The notes under the pieces are model-generated. The model searched no databases. It had not been told where the DNA came from and worked only from the letters and a program-made list of their open reading frames with translations. A program made the translations under genes and the position numbers. DNA of 64,000 bases from Chlorocebus sabaeus. Lineage: Eukaryota; Chordata; Mammalia; Primates; Cercopithecidae. How positions within the stretch are numbered: the first letter of the stretch is position 1; each line of letters opens with the position of its first letter. This document shows, in pieces, positions 46,638-57,442 of the stretch. The DNA lies in NCBI RefSeq assembly GCF_047675955.1, contig NW_027328092.1, positions 620,001 to 684,000 of the forward strand. Direction: 5' to 3'.

Positions 46638-48524
46638 GGTGAAAAAGGAAATATCTTCCTTTAAAAACTGGAAAGAAGCTTTCTGAGAAACTGCTTTGTG
46701 TTCTGTTAATTCATCTCACAGAGTCACTGCTTTCACCTCAAGAATCCTTTCGCTGAGACTCTTCATGTGGAAATTTCATAGTGATATTTTCAAGCCCATA
46801 GAGGGCTAAGGTGAAAAAGGAAATATCCTAAGATAAAAACTGAAAAGAAGCATTCTGAGAAACTACTTTGTGTTCTGTTAATTCATATCACAGTGTTACA
46901 GCTTTGCCCTCAAGAAGCCTTTCGCGAAGACACTTCTTGTGGAATTTGCAAAGTGATATTTGGAAGCCCATAGAGGGCTATGGTGAAAAAGGAAATATCT
47001 TTTGTTAAAAACTGAAAGAGGCTTTCTGAGAAACTGCTCTGTGTTCTATTAATTCATCTCACAGAGTTACTGCTTTCCCAGAAAGAAGCCATTCTCTAAG
47101 ATTCTTCTTGTGGATTTTTCAAAGTGATATTGGAAGCCCATAGAGGGCTATGGTGAAAAAGGGAATATCTTCCGTTAAAAACTGGAAAGAATCTTTCTGA
47201 GAAACTACTTTGTGTTCTGTTAATTCATCTCACAGAGTTACAGCTTTCCCCTCAAGAAGCCTTTCGCTAAGACTGTTCTTCTGGAATTTTGAAAGTGATA
47301 TTTGGAATCCCATAGAGGGCTATGGTGAAAAAGGAAAGATCTTCCGTTAAAAACTGGAAAGAACCTTTCTGAGAAATTGCTTTGTGTTCTTTTAATTCAT
47401 CTCACAGAGTTACTGCGTTCCTCTCAAGAAGCCTTTCGCTAAGACTGTTCTTGTGGAATTTGCAAAGTGATATTTGGAAGCCCATATAGGGTTATGGTGA
47501 AAAAGGAAATATCTTCCGTTAAAAACTGGAAAGAAGCATTCTGAGAAACTGCTTTGTGTTCTCTTAGTTCATCTCACAGAGTTACAGCTTGCCCCTCTAG
47601 AAGCCTTTCGCTAAGACTGTTCTTGTGGAATTTGCAAAGTGACATTTGGAAGCCCATAGTGGGCTATGGTGAAAAAGGAAATATCCTAAGATAAAAACTG
47701 AAAAGAAGCTTTCTGAGAAACTGCCTTGTGTTCTGTTAATTCATCTCACAGGGTTACAGCTTTCTCCACAAGAAGCCTTTCGCTAAGACTGTTCTTGTGG
47801 AATTTCAAAGTGATATTTGTAAAGCCATAGAAGGATATGATGAAAAAGGAAATATCTTCTGTTAAAAACTGGAAAGAAGCTTTCTGAGAAACTGCTTTGT
47901 GTTCTGTTAATTCATCTCACAGAGATACAGCTTTCTCCTCAAGAAGTTTTCGCTAAGACTGTGCTTCTGGAATTTGGAAAGTGATATTTGGAAGCCCATA
48001 GAGGGCTACGGTGAAAAAGGAAATAACTTCCGTTAAAAAACAGGAAAGAAGCTTTCTGAGAAACTGCTTTGTGTTCTGCTAATTCATCTCAAGAGTTACA
48101 GCTTTCCCCTCAAGCAGTCTTTCGCTAAGACTGTTCTTGGGGAATTTGCAAAGTGATATTTGGAAGCCCATAGAGGGCTATGGTGAAAAAAGAAGTATCT
48201 TCCGTTAAAAAGTGGAAAGAATCTTTCTGAGAATCTGCTTTGTGTTCTGTTAATTCATCTCACAGTGTTACAAATCTCTCCTCAAGTAACCTTTAGCTAA
48301 GGCTGATCTTGTGGAATTTGGAAAGTGATATTTGGAAGCCCATAGGGGGCTATGGTGAAAAAGGAAGTATCTTCCGTTAAAATCTGGAAGAAGATTTCTG
48401 AGAAACTACTTTGTGTTCTGTTAATTCATCTCAGAGACTTACATCTTTCCCCTCATGAAGCCTTTCCCTAAGACTCTTCTTGTGGAATTTGCAAAGTGAT
48501 ATTTCGAAGCCCACAGAGGGCTAT

Positions 48525-48696
48525 GGTGAAAAAGGAGATATCCTAAGATAAAAACTGAAGAGAAACTTTCTGAGAAACTGCTCTGTATTCTCTTAATTCA
48601 TCTCACAGAGTTACTGCGTTCCCCTCAAGAAGCCTTTCGCTAAGACTGTTCTTGGGGAATTTGCAAAGTGATATTTGGAAGCCCATAGAGGGCTAT
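48525..48696 (+). repeat. Hybrid monomer M12/M9 in copy C19
   Basis: The left part is M12 (GGAGATATCC, CTGTATTCTCTT, TACTGCGTTCCCC) and the right end is M9 (CTTGGGGAATTTGC). The two parents are identical over 48634-48654 (21 bp), where the exchange must lie. A 16-mer recombined out of register with a 14-mer, adding M9-tail and V after M12-head. Confidence 0.93.
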
Positions 48697-48868
48697 GGTG
48701 AAAAAGGAAATATCCTAAGATAAAAACTGGGAAGAATCTTTCTGAGAAATTGCTTTGTGTTCTGTTAATTCATCTCACAGAGTTACTGCATTCGCCTCAA
48801 GAAGCCTTTCGCTAAGACTGTTCTTGTGGAATTTGAAAAGTGATATTTGGAAGCCCATAGAGGGTTAT
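48697..48868 (+). repeat. Variant monomer V in copy C19
   Basis: The same V monomer, here preceded by the M12/M9 hybrid and followed by M13. Confidence 0.92.
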
Positions 48869-49553
48869 GGTGAAAAAGGAAAATCTTCCCTTAAAAACTG
48901 GAAAGAAGCTTCCTGAGAAACTGCTTTGTGTTCGGTTAATTCAACTCACAGTTACTGCTTTCTCCTCAAAAAGCCTTTCGCTAACACTGTTCTTATGCAA
49001 TTTGCAAAGTGATATTTGGAAGCCCTTAGAGGGTTAAGGTGAAAAAGGAAATATCTACCGTTAAAAACTGTAAAGAAGCTTTCTGAGAAACTGCTCTGTG
49101 TTCTGTTAATTCATCTCACAGTGTTACAGCATTCCCTTCAGGAAGCCTTTCGCTAAGTCTGTTCTTGTGGAATATTCAAAGTGATATCTGGAAGCCCATA
49201 GAGTGCTATGGTGAAAAAGGAAATATCTTCCGTTAAAAACTGGAAAGAAGCTTTCTGAGAAACTGCTCTGTGTTCTGTTAATTCATCTCACAGAGTTACA
49301 GCTTTCCCCTCAAGAAGACTTTCGCTAAGACTGTTCTTGTGAAATTTGCACATTGATATCTGGAAGTCCATACAGGGCTACGGTGTAAAAGGAAATATCT
49401 TCCGATAAAAACTGGAAGGAAGCTTTATGAGAAACTGCTTTGTGTCCTGTTAATTCATCTCACAGAGTTACAGCCTTCCCTTCAAGATGCCTTTCGCTAA
49501 GACTCTTCTTGTGGAATTGGCAAAGTGTTATTTGGAAGCCCGTAGAGGTCTAC

Positions 49554-52297
49554 GGCGAAAAAGGAAATATCTTCCTTTAAAAACTGGAAAGAAGCTTTCT
49601 GAGAAACTGCTTTGTGTTCTGTTAATTCATCTCACAGAGTCACTGCTTTCACCTCAAGAATCCTTTCGCTGAGACTCTTCATGTGGAAATTTCATAGTGA
49701 TATTTTCAAGCCCATAGAGGGCTAAGGTGAAAAAGGAAATATCCTAAGATAAAAACTGAAAAGAAGCATTCTGAGAAACTACTTTGTGTTCTGTTAATTC
49801 ATCTCACAGTGTTACAGCTTTGCCCTCAAGAAGCCTTTCGCGAAGACACTTCTTGTGGAATTTGCAAAGTGATATTTGGAAGCCCATAGAGGGCTATGGT
49901 GAAAAAGGAAATATCTTTTGTTAAAAACTGAAAGAGGCTTTCTGAGAAACTGCTCTGTGTTCTATTAATTCATCTCACAGAGTTACTGCTTTCCCAGAAA
50001 GAAGCCATTCTCTAAGATTCTTCTTGTGGATTTTTCAAAGTGATATTGGAAGCCCATAGAGGGCTATGGTGAAAAAGGGAATATCTTCCGTTAAAAACTG
50101 GAAAGAATCTTTCTGAGAAACTACTTTGTGTTCTGTTAATTCATCTCACAGAGTTACAGCTTTCCCCTCAAGAAGCCTTTCGCTAAGACTGTTCTTCTGG
50201 AATTTTGAAAGTGATATTTGGAATCCCATAGAGGGCTATGGTGAAAAAGGAAAGATCTTCCGTTAAAAACTGGAAAGAACCTTTCTGAGAAATTGCTTTG
50301 TGTTCTTTTAATTCATCTCACAGAGTTACTGCGTTCCTCTCAAGAAGCCTTTCGCTAAGACTGTTCTTGTGGAATTTGCAAAGTGATATTTGGAAGCCCA
50401 TATAGGGTTATGGTGAAAAAGGAAATATCTTCCGTTAAAAACTGGAAAGAAGCATTCTGAGAAACTGCTTTGTGTTCTCTTAGTTCATCTCACAGAGTTA
50501 CAGCTTGCCCCTCTAGAAGCCTTTCGCTAAGACTGTTCTTGTGGAATTTGCAAAGTGACATTTGGAAGCCCATAGTGGGCTATGGTGAAAAAGGAAATAT
50601 CCTAAGATAAAAACTGAAAAGAAGCTTTCTGAGAAACTGCCTTGTGTTCTGTTAATTCATCTCACAGGGTTACAGCTTTCTCCACAAGAAGCCTTTCGCT
50701 AAGACTGTTCTTGTGGAATTTCAAAGTGATATTTGTAAAGCCATAGAAGGATATGATGAAAAAGGAAATATCTTCTGTTAAAAACTGGAAAGAAGCTTTC
50801 TGAGAAACTGCTTTGTGTTCTGTTAATTCATCTCACAGAGATACAGCTTTCTCCTCAAGAAGTTTTCGCTAAGACTGTGCTTCTGGAATTTGGAAAGTGA
50901 TATTTGGAAGCCCATAGAGGGCTACGGTGAAAAAGGAAATAACTTCCGTTAAAAAACAGGAAAGAAGCTTTCTGAGAAACTGCTTTGTGTTCTGCTAATT
51001 CATCTCAAGAGTTACAGCTTTCCCCTCAAGCAGTCTTTCGCTAAGACTGTTCTTGGGGAATTTGCAAAGTGATATTTGGAAGCCCATAGAGGGCTATGGT
51101 GAAAAAAGAAGTATCTTCCGTTAAAAAGTGGAAAGAATCTTTCTGAGAATCTGCTTTGTGTTCTGTTAATTCATCTCACAGTGTTACAAATCTCTCCTCA
51201 AGTAACCTTTAGCTAAGGCTGATCTTGTGGAATTTGGAAAGTGATATTTGGAAGCCCATAGGGGGCTATGGTGAAAAAGGAAGTATCTTCCGTTAAAATC
51301 TGGAAGAAGATTTCTGAGAAACTACTTTGTGTTCTGTTAATTCATCTCAGAGACTTACATCTTTCCCCTCATGAAGCCTTTCCCTAAGACTCTTCTTGTG
51401 GAATTTGCAAAGTGATATTTCGAAGCCCACAGAGGGCTATGGTGAAAAAGGAGATATCCTAAGATAAAAACTGAAGAGAAACTTTCTGAGAAACTGCTCT
51501 GTATTCTCTTAATTCATCTCACAGAGTTACTGCGTTCCCCTCAAGAAGCCTTTCGCTAAGACTGTTCTTGTGGAATTTGAAAAGTGATATTTGGAAGCCC
51601 ATAGAGGGTTATGGTGAAAAAGGAAAATCTTCCCTTAAAAACTGGAAAGAAGCTTCCTGAGAAACTGCTTTGTGTTCGGTTAATTCAACTCACAGTTACT
51701 GCTTTCTCCTCAAAAAGCCTTTCGCTAACACTGTTCTTATGCAATTTGCAAAGTGATATTTGGAAGCCCTTAGAGGGTTAAGGTGAAAAAGGACCTATCT
51801 ACCGTTAAAAACTGTAAAGAAGCTTTCTGAGAAACTGCTCTGTGTTCTGTTAATTCATCTCACAGTGTTACAGCATTCCCTTCAGGAAGCCTTTCGCTAA
51901 GTCTGTTCTTGTGGAATATTCAAGGTGATATCTGGAAGCCCATAGAGTGCTATGGTGAAAAAGGAAATATCTTCCGTTAAAAACTGGAAAGAAGCTTTCT
52001 GAGAAACTGCTCTGTGTTCTGTTAATTCATCTCACAGAGTTACAGCTTTCCCCTCAAGAAGCCTTTCGCTAAGACTGTTCTTGTGAAATTTGCACATTGA
52101 TATCTGGAAGTCCATACAGGGCTACGGTGTAAAAGGAAATATCTTCCGATAAAAACTGGAAGGAAGCTTTATGAGAAACTGCTTTGTGTCCTGTTAGTTC
52201 ATCTCACAGAGTTACAGCCTTCCCTTCAAGATGCCTTTCGCTAAGACTCTTCTTGTGGAATTGGCAAAGTGTTATTTGGAAGCCCGTAGAGGTCTAC
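49554..52297 (+). repeat. HOR copy C20, 16-mer (2,744 bp), GGCG start
   Basis: Full M1-M16 order. M1 opens GGCG as in C17 and C22. M14 is GGACCTATC and M16 has TTAGTTCATC. Confidence 0.94.
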
Positions 52298-54698
52298 GGT
52301 GAAAAAGGAAATATCTTCCTTTAAAAACTGGAAAGAAGCTTTCTGAGAAACTGCTTTGTGTTCTGTTAATTCATCTCACAGAGTCACTGCTTTCACCTCA
52401 AGAATCGTTTCGCTGAGACTCTTCATGTGGAAATTTCATAGTGATATTTTCAAGCCCATAGAGGGCTAAGGTGAAAAAGGAAATATCCTAAGATAAAAAC
52501 TGAAAAGAAGCATTCTGAGAAACTACTTTGTGTTCTGTTAATTCATCTCACAGTGTTACAGCTTTGCCCTCAAGAAGCCTTTCGCGAAGACACTTCTTGT
52601 GGAATTTGCAAAGTGATATTTGGAAGCCCATAGATGGCTATGGTGAAAAAGGAAATATCTTTTGTTAAAAACTGAAAGAGGCTTTCTGAGAAACTGCTCT
52701 GTGTTCTATTAATTCATCTCACAGAGTTACTGCTTTCCCAGAAAGAAGCCATTCTCTAAGATTCTTCTTGTGGATTTTTCAAAGTGATATTGGAAGCCCA
52801 TAGAGGGCTATGGTGAAAAAGGGAATATCTTCCGTTAAAAACTGGAAAGAATCTTTCTGAGAAACTACTTCGTGTTCTGTTAATTCATCTCACAGAGTTA
52901 CAGCTTTCCCCTCAAGAAGCCTTTCGCTAAGACTGTTCTTCTGGAATTTTGAAAGTGATATTTGGAATCCCATAGAGGGCTATGGTGAAAAAGGAAAGAT
53001 CTTCCGTTAAAAACTGGAAAGAACCTTTCTGAGAAATTGCTTTGTGTTCTTTTAATTCATCTCACAGAGTTACTGCGTTCCTCTCAAGAAGCCTTTCGCT
53101 AAGACTGTTCTTGTGGAATTTGCAAAGTGATATTTGGAAGCCCATATAGGGTTATGGTGAAAAAGGAAATATCTTCCGTTAAAAACTGGAAAGAAGCATT
53201 CTGAGAAACTGCTTTGTGTTCTCTTAGTTCATCTCACAGAGTTACAGCTTGCCCCTCTAGAAGCCTTTCGCTAAGACTGTTCTTGTGGAATTTGCAAAGT
53301 GACATTTGGAAGCCCATAGTGGGCTATGGTGAAAAAGGAAATATCCTAAGATAAAAACTGAAAAGAAGCTTTCTGAGAAACTGCCTTGTGTTCTGTTAAT
53401 TCATCTCACAGGGTTACAGCTTTCTCCACAAGAAGCCTTTTGCTAAGACTGTTCTTGTGGAATTTCAAAGTGATATTTGTAAAGCCATAGAAGGATATGA
53501 TGAAAAAGGAAATATCTTCTGTTAAAAACTGGAAAGAAGCTTTCTGAGAAACTGCTTTGTGTTCTGTTAATTCATCTCACAGAGATACAGCTTTCTCCTC
53601 AAGAAGTTTTCGCTAAGACTGTGCTTCTGGAATTTGGAAAGTGATATTTGGAAGCCCATAGAGGGCTACGGTGAAAAAGGAAATAACTTCCGTTAAAAAA
53701 CAGGAAAGAAGCTTTCTGAGAAACTGCTTTGTGTTCTGCTAATTCATCTCAAGAGTTACAGCTTTCCCCTCAAGCAGTCTTTCGCTAAGACTGTTCTTGG
53801 GGAATTTGCAAAGTGATATTTGGAAGCCCATAGAGGGCTATGGTGAAAAAGGAAATATCCTAAGATAAAAACTGGGAAGAATCTTTCTGAGAAATTGCTT
53901 TGTGTTCTGTTAATTCATCTCACAGAGTTACTGCATTCGCCTCAAGAAGCCTTTCGCTAAGACTGTTCTTGTGGAATTTGAAAAGTGATATTTGGAAGCC
54001 CATAGAGGGTTATGGTGAAAAAGGAAAATCTTCCCTTAAAAACTGGAAAGAAGCTTCCTGAGAAACTGCTTTGTGTTCGGTTAATTCAACTCACAGTTAC
54101 TGCTTTCTCCTCAAAAAGCCTTTCGCTAACACTGTTCTTATGCAATTTGCAAAGTGATATTTGGAAGCCCTTAGAGGGTTAAGGTGAAAAAGGAAATATC
54201 TACCGTTAAAAACTGTAAAGAAGCTTTCTGAGAAACTGCTCTGTGTTCTGTTAATTCATCTCACAGTGTTACAGCATTCCCTTCAGGAAGCCTTTCGCTA
54301 AGTCTGTTCTTGTGGAATATTCAAGGTGATATCTGGAAGCCCATAGAGTGCTATGGTGAAAAAGGAAATATCTTCCGTTAAAAACTGGAAAGAAGCTTTC
54401 TGAGAAACTGCTCTGTGTTCTGTTAATTCATCTCACAGAGTTACAGCTTTCCCCTCAAGAAGACTTTCGCTAAGACTGTTCTTGTGAAATTTGCACATTG
54501 ATATCTGGAAGTCCATACAGGGCTACGGTGTAAAAGGAAATATCTTCCGATAAAAACTGGAAGGAAGCTTTATGAGAAACTGCTTTGTGTCCTGTTAATT
54601 CATCTCACAGAGTTACAGCCTTCCCTTCAAGATGCCTTTCGCTAAGACTCTTCTTGTGGAATTGGCAAAGTGTTATTTGGAAGCCCGTAGAGGTCTAC
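52298..54698 (+). repeat. HOR copy C21, 14-mer with V (2,401 bp)
   Basis: M1-M9, V (53842-54013), M13-M16. M1 has CAAGAATCGTTTCG, a G shared only with C23. Private: CATAGATGGC in M2 and CCTTTTGCTAAG in M7. M14 is GGAAATATC and M15 has the GAC form. Confidence 0.94.
53842..54013 (+). repeat. Variant monomer V in copy C21
   Basis: The same V monomer between M9 and M13. It is the last V in the window. Confidence 0.92.
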
Positions 54699-57442
54699 GG
54701 CGAAAAAGGAAATATCTTCCTTTAAAAACTGGAAAGAAGCTTTCTGAGAAACTGCTTTGTGTTCTGTTAATTCATCTCACAGAGTCACTGCTTTCACCTC
54801 AAGAATCCTTTCGCTGAGACTCTTCATGTGGAAATTTCATAGTGATATTTTCAAGCCCATAGAGGGCTAAGGTGAAAAAGGAAATATCCTAAGATAAAAA
54901 CTGAAAAGAAGCATTCTGAGAAACTACTTTGTGTTCTGTTAATTCATCTCACAGTGTTACAGCTTTGCCCTCAAGAAGCCTTTCGCGAAGACACTTCTTG
55001 TGGAATTTGCAAAGTGATATTTGGAAGCCCATAGAGGGCTATGGTGAAAAAGGAAATATCTTTTGTTAAAAACTGAAAGAGGCTTTCTGAGAAACTGCTC
55101 TGTGTTCTATTAATTCATCTCACAGAGTTACTGCTTTCCCAGAAAGAAGCCATTCTCTAAGATTCTTCTTGTGGATTTTTCAAAGTGATATTGGAAGCCC
55201 ATAGAGGGCTATGGTGAAAAAGGGAATATCTTCCGTTAAAAACTGGAAAGAATCTTTCTGAGAAACTACTTTGTGTTCTGTTAATTCATCTCACAGAGTT
55301 ACAGCTTTCCCCTCAAGAAGCCTTTCGCTAAGACTGTTCTTCTGGAATTTTGAAAGTGATATTTGGAATCCCATAGAGGGCTATGGTGAAAAAGGAAAGA
55401 TCTTCCGTTAAAAACTGGAAAGAACCTTTCTGAGAAATTGCTTTGTGTTCTTTTAATTCATCTCACAGAGTTACTGCGTTCCTCTCAAGAAGCCTTTCGC
55501 TAAGACTGTTCTTGTGGAATTTGCAAAGTGATATTTGGAAGCCCATATAGGGTTATGGTGAAAAAGGAAATATCTTCCGTTAAAAACTGGAAAGAAGCAT
55601 TCTGAGAAACTGCTTTGTGTTCTCTTAGTTCATCTCACAGAGTTACAGCTTGCCCCTCTAGAAGCCTTTCGCTAAGACTGTTCTTGTGGAATTTGCAAAG
55701 TGACATTTGGAAGCCCATAGTGGGCTATGGTGAAAAAGGAAATATCCTAAGATAAAAACTGAAAAGAAGCTTTCTGAGAAACTGCCTTGTGTTCTGTTAA
55801 TTCATCTCACAGGGTTACAGCTTTCTCCACAAGAAGCCTTTCGCTAAGACTGTTCTTGTGGAATTTCAAAGTGATATTTGTAAAGCCATAGAAGGATATG
55901 ATGAAAAAGGAAATATCTTCTGTTAAAAACTGGAAAGAAGCTTTCTGAGAAACTGCTTTGTGTTCTGTTAATTCATCTCACAGAGATACAGCTTTCTCCT
56001 CAAGAAGTTTTCGCTAAGACTGTGCTTCTGGAATTTGGAAAGTGATATTTGGAAGCCCATAGAGGGCTACGGTGAAAAAGGAAATAACTTCCGTTAAAAA
56101 ACAGGAAAGAAGCTTTCTGAGAAACTGCTTTGTGTTCTGCTAATTCATCTCAAGAGTTACAGCTTTCCCCTCAAGCAGTCTTTCGCTAAGACTGTTCTTG
56201 GGGAATTTGCAAAGTGATATTTGGAAGCCCATAGAGGGCTATGGTGAAAAAAGAAGTATCTTCCGTTAAAAAGTGGAAAGAATCTTTCTGAGAATCTGCT
56301 TTGTGTTCTGTTAATTCATCTCACAGTGTTACAAATCTCTCCTCAAGTAACCTTTAGCTAAGGCTGATCTTGTGGAATTTGGAAAGTGATATTTGGAAGC
56401 CCATAGGGGGCTATGGTGAAAAAGGAAGTATCTTCCGTTAAAATCTGGAAGAAGATTTCTGAGAAACTACTTTGTGTTCTGTTAATTCATCTCAGAGACT
56501 TACATCTTTCCCCTCATGAAGCCTTTCCCTAAGACTCTTCTTGTGGAATTTGCAAAGTGATATTTCGAAGCCCACAGAGGGCTATGGTGAAAAAGGAGAT
56601 ATCCTAAGATAAAAACTGAAGAGAAACTTTCTGAGAAACTGCTCTGTATTCTCTTAATTCATCTCACAGAGTTACTGCGTTCCCCTCAAGAAGCCTTTCG
56701 CTAAGACTGTTCTTGTGGAATTTGAAAAGTGATATTTGGAAGCCCATAGAGGGTTATGGTGAAAAAGGAAAATCTTCCCTTAAAAACTGGAAAGAAGCTT
56801 CCTGAGAAACTGCTTTGTGTTCGGTTAATTCAACTCACAGTTACTGCTTTCTCCTCAAAAAGCCTTTCGCTAACACTGTTCTTATGCAATTTGCAAAGTG
56901 ATATTTGGAAGCCCTTAGAGGGTTAAGGTGAAAAAGGACCTATCTACCGTTAAAAACTGTAAAGAAGCTTTCTGAGAAACTGCTCTGTGTTCTGTTAATT
57001 CATCTCACAGTGTTACAGCATTCCCTTCAGGAAGCCTTTCGCTAAGTCTGTTCTTGTGGAATATTCAAGGTGATATCTGGAAGCCCATAGAGTGCTATGG
57101 TGAAAAAGGAAATATCTTCCGTTAAAAACTGGAAAGAAGCTTTCTGAGAAACTGCTCTGTGTTCTGTTAATTCATCTCACAGAGTTACAGCTTTCCCCTC
57201 AAGAAGCCTTTCGCTAAGACTGTTCTTGTGAAATTTGCACATTGATATCTGGAAGTCCATACAGGGCTACGGTGTAAAAGGAAATATCTTCCGATAAAAA
57301 CTGGAAGGAAGCTTTATGAGAAACTGCTATGTGTCCTGTTAGTTCATCTCACAGAGTTACAGCCTTCCCTTCAAGATGCCTTTCGCTAAGACTCTTCTTG
57401 TGGAATTGGCAAAGTGTTATTTGGAAGCCCGTAGAGGTCTAC
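54699..57442 (+). repeat. HOR copy C22, 16-mer (2,744 bp), GGCG start
   Basis: Full M1-M16 order. GGCG at M1, GGACCTATC in M14 and TTAGTTCATC in M16, the same set as C20. Private: GCTATGTGTCC in M16. Confidence 0.94.

Larger units (their letters stand above)
46638..49553 (+). repeat. HOR copy C19, 17-mer expansion variant (2,916 bp)
   Basis: M1-M11, an M12/M9 hybrid, V, then M13-M16. The length equals 2,744 + 172. M2 has TTCATATCACAG as in C13. M14 is GGAAATATC and M15 has the GAC form. It is the only copy with both M10-M11 and V. Confidence 0.94.
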
